From NCBI RefSeq assembly GCF_021155765.1, contig NC_060108.1, positions 27,826,025 to 27,890,024 on the forward strand: a stretch of DNA of 64,000 nt, read 5' to 3'. Both the position numbers and the translations under genes were made by a program. Each line of letters begins with the position of its first letter. Position 1 is the first letter of the stretch. Source of the DNA: Diprion similis (Eukaryota; Arthropoda; Insecta; Hymenoptera; Diprionidae). Below, one piece after another: positions 22,826 to 34,624 of this stretch. The notes under the pieces are model-generated. The model made no database searches, had not been told where the DNA came from, and saw only the letters and a program-made list of their open reading frames with translations.

Positions 22826-23063
22826 GGCGATCCATGTCACTTCAACCAGTAAAAAATATTACACAAATAATTTTTTTAAATCGAGTTACTTTATTCAAAA
22901 ATATTCACCGAGTGTCGAAATTTAAAAAAAAATTTCAAACGTTTTGCCTCGTTGGTTACCATTTTTTAACATTTATTCATTCACAAAAATGTGCGTCTTT
23001 AAATGGCCTTTAAATTATTTGTGGATTTTCTTTTTTTAACTGGCTGAAGTGACATGGATCGCC
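22826..23063. mobile_element. Short element with terminal inverted repeats (MITE-like)
   Basis: The left end ggcgatccatgtcacttca and right end tgaagtgacatggatcgcc are perfect reverse complements, extended with one mismatch through ccagt. The 238-bp interior is AT-rich and non-coding. No clear target duplication is seen; a shared acata occurs close to both ends. It lies just upstream of BLOC1S4. Confidence 0.7.
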
Positions 23064-24655
23064 TCACATAGTTACCTACTAGTACGAGCGAACGCTCGCT
23101 CATCTTGCTTGAGCAATGCGTTGTACCCACGGAGTAGTAGGAGAAGATAAACTCTATCAAGAAATCCAACGACTTATAATTAATGTGAAATGGAACTGCA
23201 ACGTTTGATGATTAATTTTAAGATGATTACACGACAACTGGTTAAATACAGTAACATGAGCGCGTCATGCGGTTTCTGATAAAGCTATCTACACGAAAAA
23301 TACGTTTACTGTTCACGGAGTTTACTTACTAGACGTAATTGTATTGACACTAATTGTAAGGCGGCAACACTCATCGATCATAGGGTGCCCTGCGATCAAT
23401 CGCGAGACACTACTCAAGATTCCGACGCACAATTATGTTGTCAATCGAACTCGGCGTACAGGATATCGAAAATATACTTGTTTAATGTGTACAGGCACTG
23501 TTTAACTATTACATGTTCTACTACAATCATTACGACGAACGAGATTTCGAATAACCGTCGCATATTTGGCATTCCCGAGGATCTTAATTACTTTAAACTA
23601 TTTTAGCTATTTCATGACTTACATCTCGTCATGGATCTGCCAAAAAAACACATCGTGCAAACTACGAAATCGTCACAAATGTTTCACGAATTTACAAAAC
23701 CTATTCCGTACACATACACAAACACACACACACAATTACTATTTTTTTTTCGCCAGGCAGCATGCAAATACCGTTCAAGATGACGAAAATAAAAATTCAG
23801 TCAAAGTTTGAACTCTTAATGCTAATATTAAGAGGTGCCTATTTGCGATTTTCCATTTCACTAAATAACACCGGGAATTTTTTTTTATTTTGGAACTTCA
23901 TTACTCCACAACAGATTGGCGTATCATAAAGAGCAATGCATATTTTTGTATGAAATGGAACGATTTACGAAAACGGTCTCTTGCGATTTTTTCGTAAATC
24001 TACTGGTTCAAAAGTTATTTAAGGTTAAAAATTAATTGTGTCAAATTTCACGATTTTTTTCATTTCTGCTATGAAATAATGGTTTAAAAATGAAAGAAAT
24101 ATAATACATTTCTTAAAGTTCATGTTATCTTCTTTAATGAAACATCGCAATTATCCTGAAATCCCCGATTACTTAACAAGAAATAGGTTTTTAACGTAAA
24201 CCGTTGTACAAAATTTATATTTTTATCGATTGTTAACGACCATACTGTGACGAATAAAATGTTTGTGCTATATATACTGATATATTTACGTGTCATCGAC
24301 ATTTTTTCAGTCACAGGCTCTAGCTCAAAAATGGTGACTCCCTCGATAGCTGTTTAATTTATTAGTTAGGCTTGCATTGCAGACAACGCCGAATAGAGAC
24401 GCCAAAATTTTAAAGCATGCAGATTCGCTTTGCACGCGGGCGGTAGAGAAAACGGCGTGAAACTGCAGGTGGCTATGAATAATATAAAGATGGTATTCGA
24501 GCCTCTCCAGGATTCCTCGTGCAAAGGCATGGTAAAACCTAACGGTAGATGTATCGCTCGACTCTCATTAAAAACATTCTAATCGACCCAGGTATGCTGG
24601 AGTGGGCGCGTTTGTACCTACTTGCGCACGCGTGCTGGGCATGAAAAGCTTCATA
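23064..24655. other. Gene-poor AT-rich region
   Basis: No supported gene. It holds homopolymer-rich stretches, a short CA-rich tract near 23710 and sequence at 23830-24330 that looks like worn transposon DNA without recognisable ends. Confidence 0.5.
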
Positions 24656-24949
24656 CTACTTTTGCCGAATGATACTGTAAAAAACGCAACCGCTGTTACG
24701 GGTGCAGACATCAAAGTTCTGGGATTTTCTTGGGTCGGTCAAATTTCCCATACACAGATGTCCGATGAAAGCACCCCGTAATCGTTCCACTATACCGATC
24801 AGGGTTTCCGTGAACAGTGACATACCACTCTTTTTACGGTGGAAAGGGAACTTGGATTGATCCGTACACATGCACGATACGTTTCCATTCCATTCAATAC
24901 AGTAATTGACTGGATATTGGACTGAACACCTCCAGACCTCAGGCACCAT
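24656..24949 (-). CDS. Unassigned cysteine-rich reading frame, possible terminal exon
   Basis: The frame is open on the minus strand and ends in TAG at 24656. It contains MVPEVWRCSVQYPVNYCIEW, then NGNVSCMCTD, and later HLCMGN, DVCTRNSGCVF and a tail SIIRQK. Seven cysteines and an NVS glycosylation motif suggest a secreted or extracellular segment. The frame extends about 17 codons upstream of the ATG to an in-frame TGA, so it may be an exon rather than a complete gene. I do not recognise the family, and chance cannot be excluded. Confidence 0.25.
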   Translation of the reverse strand: MVPEVWRCSVQYPVNYCIEWNGNVSCMCTDQSKFPFHRKKSGMSLFTETLIGIVERLRGAFIGHLCMGNLTDPRKSQNFDVCTRNSGCVFYSIIRQK

Positions 24950-25935
24950 CTCCGATCCTATCCATTTTTTGATTTGTTCTCGTTCTAGCTCTCAAACAGT
25001 TCTCTGAATTTCCCGGATTTTCCGACCAACCATTTCTAAGTAATGATATTTTTTATAGTGAAAATTTGCACCATTTTCATCCATTGATAACAGTGAAATA
25101 AGTTTGTACAAATCAAACAGTTTCTATAGTGAGAAGTGTCGTATTGAGGTGTAGAGCCGCGTGTAGTATACCTGCCTATGTGTAGAGGATGTCGGGGCAA
25201 AATAGCTCTACATGCAGGGTGAAGTAAACTTTTCCGAATTGAGCGAAGGGGATCCAATAAAAAATAATGAGACTTACAATCTGTATCTAAATAAATTATA
25301 CCAGGGACTGAAATTTAACCAATTTACTTATAACATTTCGATTGATTTCAGATGTTGAAAAAATACTATATTCCTGACTTTAGTACTAGGTGACCGTTCA
25401 ACTTTCCCCTATTACTACCATGAAGAGTATTAAAATATTAAGCCTCACCGGGATTGTTGATTACAGGCAGGAGAAATCAACAATGTAATGGCTAGTGATT
25501 GTTGTAAAATAATTTCATCTTATCAAGATACTGGGAAATGACGTTCAGGTAATTGTTCTACCCCGCGAAGTCATTTCGTCGTGATTCCCCTCGCTCATAT
25601 GTATGTGCCTATAAAAGTATCTTTTATAAAAGTATCGATAATGAATTCTCCTTATAAAACGTACTGCTACCGGAAAACTCCCAGCTGCAAGTATGCGGTT
25701 CCTGATGGACAATGAGAGTCCTAAGTACGTTACAATTAGACCTATTTTCATTTACTTATTCCATTAGCACCCGTTGCTTGACGAGCTGCATACCTACACA
25801 CAAGAAATGCATTACAGGCAACACATTCTCCTTTTCGCTCCAACCCTGCTCGATAATTCGCCATCGCACCTATGAGTCTATGTATCGGATGCCCTCATCT
25901 TTGACTACTACAACGCTACGCTGACTAACAAGGAA

Positions 25936-26344
25936 CCCTAGGTAGGTCGACCCCTCCGATTTTGATCTAGTTCATATATGTTGTAGTGCATTGAGACGCA
26001 AGAGGCACACAAATTTTTTTATCCGCTAATATACGGTTTAGCGGGGTGAATACGACCCCCAAAGATTAGCACCCAACGGGGTGATTTCTTGGAGCACTTG
26101 ATGGGTTCGAATGAAACCAACGCTGGAATGTTTTATTAGCGAATAGAAACATTTTAGCGTTGGTTTCATTCAAATCCAACAAGCGCATCAAGAAATCACT
26201 ACGTTGGGTGCCCATTTTCGGGGACCGTTTTCACGCTTCTAAACTGCTTACTAGCAGATAAGAAAATATGTGTGTCTCTTAGTTTTCGATGCAGTGCAGC
26301 AGATATGAACTAGATAAAAATCGGAGGGGTAGATCCACCTAGGG
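25936..26344. mobile_element. Foldback element with long inverted arms
   Basis: The left end (ccctaggtaggtcgacccct, then ccgattttgatctagttcat) pairs with the right end (atgaactagataaaaatcgg, then aggggtagatccacctaggg). Pairing continues inwards through aaccaacgct and gattagcacccaacg, so nearly the whole 409 bp can fold on itself. There is no coding frame. Target duplication is not evident. Confidence 0.8.
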
Positions 26345-26929
26345 TTGCTTTTAGGTATAAGGCGAACAACGGGCAATGCAGTAAGTTACCCTCATCGATC
26401 GTAATTGTGACATTGCAGTGACAAACGTAGACGAGTGCAGTGTAACTTTCTAGAGTCATACATACTGGCTTATTGAATAAGGGACCTCCGGAACATACCT
26501 ACTTAAGGCCTTGTGAGGGCGAGAAGGTGGTCAGAAATCCTTATAGAGTCTGCCATAGTGGTAAGGGGAGTCGCACAGTAGGAGGTCGAACGCGGTTCAT
26601 GACTTAGATTCTTTTGAATCCCGAAAAATACGATGAATTCAAGCCTATTGTTTAAGCGTCGACCATGGAACCATTGCCAGTGCTCTAAGCGTTGCGTCGT
26701 TTCCTCATATATTGAAGTATTCTAGCTTCTATCGTCGTTCACTGATATAGTTTGAAAACATTTATTTTAACCTTATCTCGAGAGTACGAATAGTGAATTA
26801 TTCACAATATTTGTGTGTTTGCGGCTCTATTTTGAAACCAAATCATGCGCTTTGGATCAGAGAGATAGATAGATAGGTAGAAGCGTTCATTTTTCCCGGG
26901 TCAAGTCCCCTCAGGCGATTTATAGGACA

Positions 26930-28260
26930 TACAAATAAACAGAAATTAGGTATGGGTAAAAAAAAGTGAACCGTCAACAAAATTGGAAACTAAAATTAAA
27001 AAATTAAATAAATAAATAAATAATTAAAAATAAAAATAAGATAAATATAATATAAATAATAATAATAATAACAGAAATAGATAAATAGAAGAGTGGATGA
27101 GTTGGAGAGCAAACAAATAAATATATGGATAAATAATGTATAGATAAATAGGTTTGAATAGTGAGAATTGATAAGAGTGAAAATAAGTTTAAAAAAGATA
27201 TGTTAAAACAGATTAAAATTGATAACAATTGGCACAGGCGTAAAAATAAGACCGACGTTCACGATGATCATGCAAAGAAAGTGTATAAATACGTTAAAAA
27301 CAAGAACATACCGCCTTTGTTCGAACATGACAGCACAGTGACGAGGAATAGGTTTGTTTGAGGAAAGATCAATTTGTAGATAAATAAAATCACAACCAGA
27401 CCGAACATAATTAAGTACATTACAAAGAGAGGACTAGTGGAGTAGGGAATAAGCAAAATAAATATAAAAACGAAAATCAATCGAGGAAAGTAATGAAACA
27501 ATAGAATATAATCGGTAGAGTAAAATGATAGAATATGACGAGAACAATGTGAAACACATAGAATAAAATACCATGTAATACAGAGGGACTCAACTACTGC
27601 AGGGAGTTGAAACTTTACCGCTTTCAGTTTAGGTAATACATATAAAGCTTGACCTTAAATGTGGCTAGCATACCGTAGTCAACAATAGCCGATGGAAGCG
27701 AAATTCATAAGTAGCAGGCAGTAACTAAAAATGAGTTTTGAAAACCAACAGTACGACAATGCGCATGCAAAGTCTAGCCCCTACGTCAGCAGCAAAACGT
27801 TGAGACCGTACCTCAGCTGGTCGAAATGCCTAGGCCAGGTAAGCAGGCCTACCAGAGCGTAAGATAGTGGAGAGAGAGAGAGAGATACATAGATAGATCA
27901 TTTTTATTATGCCGAGGCCAGTGAGGGCCGTAAGGCAAATAGAAAAACAATAAAACACAATGAAAACATTATTTAAAAAACCAAGAACAAAAAAAGAACG
28001 ATATTACATAATAAAGCGCATAACTGTAAAAGGTGACTACAAGCCTTAACTAAAATGCATACATGCAAGAATAGAACTGTAAGACCTAAAAACAGATGTA
28101 TCAATGTAAAACAGCTAAAATAATTCAGGAGCACAAAGTCAAAATATAAAAAGTAGTTTAGAGAATAAAAAATAAATAGTAGATAAATACAAGTGTAAAG
28201 ATGACCGGCGAAATAAAGAATAAAAGATAAAAATTAACATGTATAGATATAAATGAGCTA
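26930..28260. repeat. Low-complexity A-rich tract
   Basis: Long runs of aaat, ataa and agat units on the plus strand, including gatagatagatagg near 26865 and aaataaataaataaat at 27003. Frames here encode only Ile/Leu/Phe or Lys/Asn-rich strings. A short gagaga run lies at 27868. No gene. Confidence 0.75.
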
Positions 28261-29296
28261 AAACTCATTTATATGACAATAACTCGAAACTCTCAAAAAG
28301 AGAGAAAGAAAGAGGTGGGGGAGGAGTTCAATAATTTCAGAAAGCACCCTTACGTAATTTCTGGACGGCCTTATTTTTTTAGATTTTAGAAAGAAGCCTT
28401 TCGAACCACAGATGAGTAGCGGTGAGTTGGATGGATCACCTGCAAAATCTGTGAAGTGATCGTAAAAACGAAAGTCGTGGACCTAAGCTGACGTATCGCA
28501 AAGCATCAGGCTATCCCTTTGCAAATGGGCTGCTTGGTTACGTTGACGCGATGGGCAGAGCATGCAACCAAAGAGGAAGCACCGAGATTTCGTGCCCGAT
28601 CGAGAGTACAAGAAGCTCATAGGAAAGAGGGGGTTATGGCCAAGTACAGTAGAAAGGATGAAAGACTGACCCAACGAATAAGTAGGTGGCAAGACCCAAG
28701 ACGAGAGACCTGCGAACGCAGTGCTCGAGCGACCATCGGGATTACCGTACAGCCCGCCACCTTTCGTCACGAGCCGTTAACGTTAAACAATTTCCAGAAC
28801 CGACGTGCGTCGCTGGCCCATACAGAAAAGTATTCAACGAAGTTCCCTTGACTGTTGACTGTTGACCCCGAGTTGATTTCGAAGCGTGCAATTGTGAGTA
28901 ATTTATTCTCTTCGCAATATGTCATTTCCTCAAACATATAACCGGAGTCATTATAACGTGTGTTTCTTGTCATGCGATATCATATGTATAACTACAAGAT
29001 AAGCTTATACCAGGTATAAGAATCTTCCTTAAGCCTATACTTAGGCAAGGTGCGTCGTAATTCAACGGAACCGCTCGGATCCGGTCCGAAGCACTTCTAT
29101 AACGCACTTCTGTAAAGCGGAAGGGAATCTCTAACATTTTGCCACCTATTACTTATTTGCGTTCACACTGTGGAAAAGTTGTAAAAGCCATCTGTGTTAT
29201 CAATTACCGAAAATAATGCGAGACAGTAACAATTAACCATCAAATCACCAGTTGGTCTCTTTGTTTTTAAGAGTGAATTTCATATCTATAGATGGG

Positions 29297-29643
29297 GGGG
29301 TATTCCATGTCAACTCGGTCAATGATTTTTCCTCGCCGTTTTTGATTTGCTTCAAGATTTTTCTATACGATTCTCCGATCTCAAAAAAGCACTCCGAAAT
29401 TATTTTATATTTTTTCCAGATGTTCGAAATGAAGAAAAAGATTTTTGACAATTTTTTGAGGTATAAAAAAAATGCCAATTATTAAATAGGTCGGAATAAT
29501 CATAAAAAAATGAACGATCAGGGGATAATGTGTGAATAAATTTAGGAATACTTTTTTTGGTATCGGAGAATCGGACGACAATTCGTGAAGCAAATCAACA
29601 TTGGTGAGAGAAAATCATTGGTCGAATTGACATGGAATACCCC
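29297..29643. mobile_element. Foldback/MITE element with about 60-bp terminal inverted repeats
   Basis: The left end ggggtattccatgtcaactc... and right end ...gaattgacatggaatacccc are inverted copies that extend past gatttgcttca / tgaagcaaatc. Inner parts also pair (cgattctccgatctc and ggtatcggagaatcg). The interior is AT-rich. Copies of agatg flank the element. A related right end occurs at 63510-63577. Confidence 0.75.
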
Positions 29644-29819
29644 GTACAGATGAAGTCTACGCCGAGTTCTTGTACACCTCTTCTCCGGACATCGACTCGG
29701 GGATTAACTGAATAAAAAGTCCTGCTAACCATCCGAATAAAATATTTTTTGAAGTGTTTAATTAAGATTAATTCATAGTGCAAGAAAGAGGATCTACATT
29801 TACTTTCTAAACAATTCAT

Positions 29820-32502
29820 TGCGAAAAAATAACATCAATTGTCCATTGGATTTATTCGCAGTACAAGGAAAAAAACTAAAAGCCTTCCTATATCCAATAC
29901 GCAATGAACTTTATTTACTTACGAACCGCCTTTTTAGGTATCGCGAAGCTATTGCTGTATTCCTTCATTCTGATATAATTGTATATGAATTTTTGAGAAA
30001 CTTCGACATTCTTTTCGTCTTGCGGTGTCGACATTATTGACCCTCGTTAACCCGTACGTATGATTGAACGTTTGCAAATCACGTCAACAAGAATTATTTC
30101 AAACGCAAGAAATTCTCAGAAGAACTATGGAGTAGTACGTAGCACTAGCTCTACTGGAAATATTATAATCGTGGAGAATGTGGCTTCCTTTATTACGAAG
30201 ATCATAAGTCGCGTCACAGTAAGATCAGTAGGAGAGATATTGCTATCGTGAAAACTGAAATACGAGAAATTTAGATAAATACTCAGATTTAGGCATATGT
30301 ATACGAGAAAGTTTTGTAGCCGAAATAGTCAATGCAGATTTGCAAACCACCTCGTTATGTTACGAAAACCGCTTCGGATTGATTCACATGTGTGAAAAAC
30401 TTGGGTGCACGAAGCTATGTCCGTGAGTGTAGGTACACGAAGTGAAAATTCACTAAAATTGAATTTGAGTTGCCATTTTTTAGCGGTCCTGCTTCTCCGC
30501 TGAATAATTATTTTTAATCGAAGATTAAACCGTATAAAGAGTGGCAGTTTCAACCAACAGTCTATAGGCGGCCTGTCTTTCATCAATAATTGTGAAAATT
30601 ATTCACAATCGACACACGGCGAATGGTCCTAAATTTCAGGATCACGTTGCGCGATTTGACCTGTATATCTGTCGATTGCAAAATGCTCGTCGTTCTGGCC
30701 ATAAAATATAAATTAAACTTGCACAATTTGATTCCCACAATAATCATCCGTTGTTACACAACAATACTTTTATATAATACGAGAAGTTTACATATTATAC
30801 GCAATGACATACATTTGCGATTAAGTTTTAGAAAGTAATACCGCGAGATTTTCTTGTGGAGTAACGATGCAAACGACGCCTCGCTGGCAGGTAGGCAACA
30901 GGCGTTACATTTTTTATACGCGATAAGTACCTTGAATGTAAATTCAGATGCCCATCTATCGGGAAGGCATCGTTCGTATTATCAACCTTCAAGGAATCCT
31001 CCCGGTATGCCTGAGGATCTAGTACTTTGATTTGGTGCGTCACTGTAATGTGCATTCGATTTCCCAATAATAGAAAAGTGTTTTGTTCACTGAGCTATTA
31101 TTTAGTAGATTGTATTGTTTTGAAATCATCCTGAAAATAATTTCCCTCGCAATCACAAGAAGTACGGTTTGAAGGAATTGAGACGAGATTATTTCAGTTG
31201 AAAAATCACATGGGTGAGAAAATTTTTGAAAACCTTGTGCACATTCCAAAGTCTGAGCATTTTCGATTTATTTTTTTCTTGACTGCGTTCGCAACATTTC
31301 GGGCACCTTAAATCAACGTAGAATGATTTACAAACCACGGCCTAAGAGGGTGCTACAGTCCTCAGAGGTGGAGTAAAATGTCACTTCTTGCCGCAGAATA
31401 AATAGTTTGGATGATTGTTTTCATGCGTAAATAATTCCAGAAAACTTATGCGATACAATTCAATCGTGATGAACTTATTGTAAATTTGTGAAGCGTATAC
31501 GTACGCGAAGACACTATGGATCGATACTGATAGGCGTATTACATACACACATGGTGACGTGCGTAAAAGACAGGTAACCGACATTCCTATACAATTGATG
31601 GTGAGACAGTAACGGAGACACGTATATGGTATCATTGTTAAGTAAAATATGTAAACATTTTTTTAGATATCTGCGTTCGGCATTGCATGAAGGATTATTG
31701 CAATGGTATGTGGCGATACATCAAAGTACAGTTTGTAGATCTCTACAACTTCAACCCTTTAAGCAAGTGCGAGCAGGATTTTGCTAATACTGTTGTTAAT
31801 ATCCATGCGTCTATCATAACTCAACATATCTTTTATCACTGATTGTTATTGTGTTCTCGTATCAATGCTTGTATGTAGATCCTGCATCAGGTGCAAGGAA
31901 TGAAGTATTATAATTCCTATTTTATCATCAGGGGACTCATTCCGATCCTACTTTCTCAGCAAATAAAGAATCCGTAACAGGCGGTGATTAAACAGGCCGT
32001 GAGTCTACACCATCGGATATTAGCCAAGTTATTTCGATAACGTAGCTTCCCTCATACGAAAATTCACGGGATGTATCTCTTTAGGCTAGTTAGAAACTAC
32101 TTTGAGTAAGTACTGCTATAATTTGTCTGATATAATAATAAACGAGTTTTACATACTTTCTCTTATACGTAACGATCGTGCGTAACAGCTAGGAAGAAGA
32201 AGGGAGGTGCTCTCAGCTTGATTCCAATTTAAACCTATCCACCGTATTCACACATCATAAGGCTATAGTATACATTATAAATAAACGTACAAACATTACA
32301 AGTATGCATACAAACAGTTGATGGACAATTGAGCACGTTATATCTATTTGATTGTGTAAATCTTGAACATTTCATGGAATCATTTCCATTGGAGGTAAAT
32401 CTTCAGTCCTGGTTCCTCTCTTTTTCTTTTCCTGTCTTTTTACTGTTTCGCATATGTACTATTCATGTCTCCGTCCGATGGAACTTATCCCAGGACAAGT
32501 AA

Positions 32503-32575
<73 letters not shown>

Positions 32576-34140
32576 GCAAGAAATTACAACGGAACCACTC
32601 TGAGGATCATGACGAATTTTCATGTACGAAATTCAAAAAAGTTATTGATTCTTATAAGACATTATTTCTCAATAAATTTTTATGAATGTGTGATTCAGGT
32701 AGAGAAAAACATGCATTGATTTTTTTTCAATGTCTCATTTCATTTTGGCGTTACATTCATTGGGAAAAACTTGGACAGTTATTTTCGAAAATTGATAACT
32801 CGAGAACGGATTGAGATGAAAAATTTTAAATAGCCATAAATAATTCTTCCTACAGTTAGAATGTGACTTAAAGAATATAAAGCGTATCAGAAATTTTATC
32901 ATAACATCGTATCACCACATGTACAGACGTTTACGCTGATGACACACAGCTTTAATTAGTAATATATGACACAGTCACGGTCGGTGATTTTCCTGGCGTC
33001 AATATAAAATACGAAAAAATCTTAATAGTTCTATTCAAGGTCATTTGAAGCACGTGTAAAATATGTAGACCGCAACTGCTGAAGATCGCGATCGACGGTA
33101 AACAGATTGCATTAACCCGGCGAGGCTTAATGACAACTGTTTGAGCGGCGGCCGAGGCGGCGGCTAACACGAGGAATGAGTTGTGAGTTTCTCATGTTTT
33201 TATTACAGTCGTCAAGATCTTATTACAATCTTAAAAAATTCCTCACGACCTTGCACCTATCTGTATGCAAGCTGTATTATGAAAACTGTTAAAAAAATAC
33301 AACAACAACTGCAGCCCTGGTAGGACCGACAATTTTGTTAGTCTGTGCGATTAAGAACTTGAAAATTCGTATACGTTTTGAGAAGCAAGCATGGCAATCC
33401 TTCAGCCACATCTATAGTTTATTTCGTAACAAATGGTCACCGGTTAGAAGCCATGTAGAAAAACTGAACTGCGCATCGGTGTTCCAATCGCTTTATCGCA
33501 GAATAAAACTTGTCTCTACACTTGCAAACTTCTTTGGGATGTCAAACACATGCCTCGCGTAAAACTAAACCCCAGCTGTAAACTGGCTCAGTGACGATAA
33601 GATCGCCGTTAAATTTTACTCTATTTTATTCTAAATTAATTTAATCCATACACTTTATATGACAACGAATAGGCCCGAGTGAAAACTCGAAGGATCTCGC
33701 GTGGTATTTGCACGATGCCTTTCACTGACAATTTTCACTATTCGGTCAGCGTAATCTCTCACGTTCAGCGGCCTTTCTCGAGGATCGAACCGTTATGCAG
33801 TTGCAATATACTTGCCTGAGCGATCAACGAACTCGTACCTTGTTCTCTTCTAGCCGAATATAGCTCCGCATGCAAGTATAGAAAATCATTGCCGCCAATA
33901 TACTGAAAATGAGCTAATGTTGATCCGTTTAACACCTTAGCTTACCAATTCAAGAAATTTGTCTTTATAGCAGACGTATATCTAATCACCATCAATTATA
34001 CTTACCTATAGCTTCACCTAAAGAAGCTGCCACGTCGCGAAGTGTGTTACATAATAGTAAATACAAGCACACCAATGGCGCGCAGATAGCAAAGGGTACA
34101 AGCGCTCCGCGGTAATATGGTACATTAAAATCGTTATTAT
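29820..34140. other. Intergenic region, no gene supported
   Basis: AT-rich sequence. On the minus strand near 33120-33170 a frame reads FLVLAAASAAAQTVVIKPRR, which resembles the end of a signal peptide, but it has no ATG in frame and no partner exon was found. A CT microsatellite lies at 32506-32572. Confidence 0.5.
32506..32572. repeat. (CT)n microsatellite
   Basis: About 33 uninterrupted CT dinucleotides. Ser-Leu frames across it are artefacts. Confidence 0.95.
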
Positions 34141-34145
34141 ACATG

Positions 34146-34151
34146 TATAAA
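34146..34151 (+). promoter_or_regulatory. Possible TATA box of the acyl-CoA reductase gene
   Basis: tataaa lies about 280 bases upstream of the chosen ATG. No clear initiator can be fixed, so the assignment is weak. Confidence 0.3.
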
Positions 34152-34426
34152 CCGGTTTCCAAGAGCCATCCGGTATACTCTATACCTCACGAGTCAAAAT
34201 CACAGCACAGCAATTAGTGAGCATGCTTGACATTTTAACTAGCGCACGTGCCTACTTTTTATTTCCGCACCGTTCGGAAAAGAGTTACTTTACGCGTGCT
34301 CCACAGACTTGGAAAGTTGAACTTCTCAAGCAGATGTTGCAAACAAGTACTTTCGCATCTCACGCGACAGATGATCTTCGCGAGATTAATTACCACTACA
34401 ATTCTCATTGCAGTGAACGTATTGCG

Positions 34427-34624
34427 ATGGATCAGCCGAGTGAAATACAATCGTTCTACAAAGGACGTTCAGTTTTTATTACCGGAGCCTCGGGTCTGAT
34501 GGGTAAGGTTTTACTCGAAAAGCTTCTGTACTGCTGCGGTGATTTGAAATCCATCTACATCCTTCTTCGCCCGAAACGTGGACGCTCGGTGGAAGGTCGT
34601 CTCGACGATATGTTCAAACTTCCG
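34427..34624 (+). CDS. FAR: FAR exon 1
   Basis: 66 codons with the NADP-binding motif VFITGASGLMGKVLLEKLL; donor CCG|GTAAGG, phase 0. Confidence 0.93.

Noticed and set aside
27004..27501. Ile/Leu/Phe-rich minus-strand frames resembling membrane proteins
   Set aside because: These arise from A-rich low-complexity DNA.
28483..28851. Overlapping frames on both strands of about 95-110 codons
   Set aside because: No motif or splice support; the Arg/Glu-rich plus-strand frame may be a worn retrotransposon piece, but I cannot support it.
32465..32719. Ser-Leu repeat protein
   Set aside because: It is only translation of the CT microsatellite.
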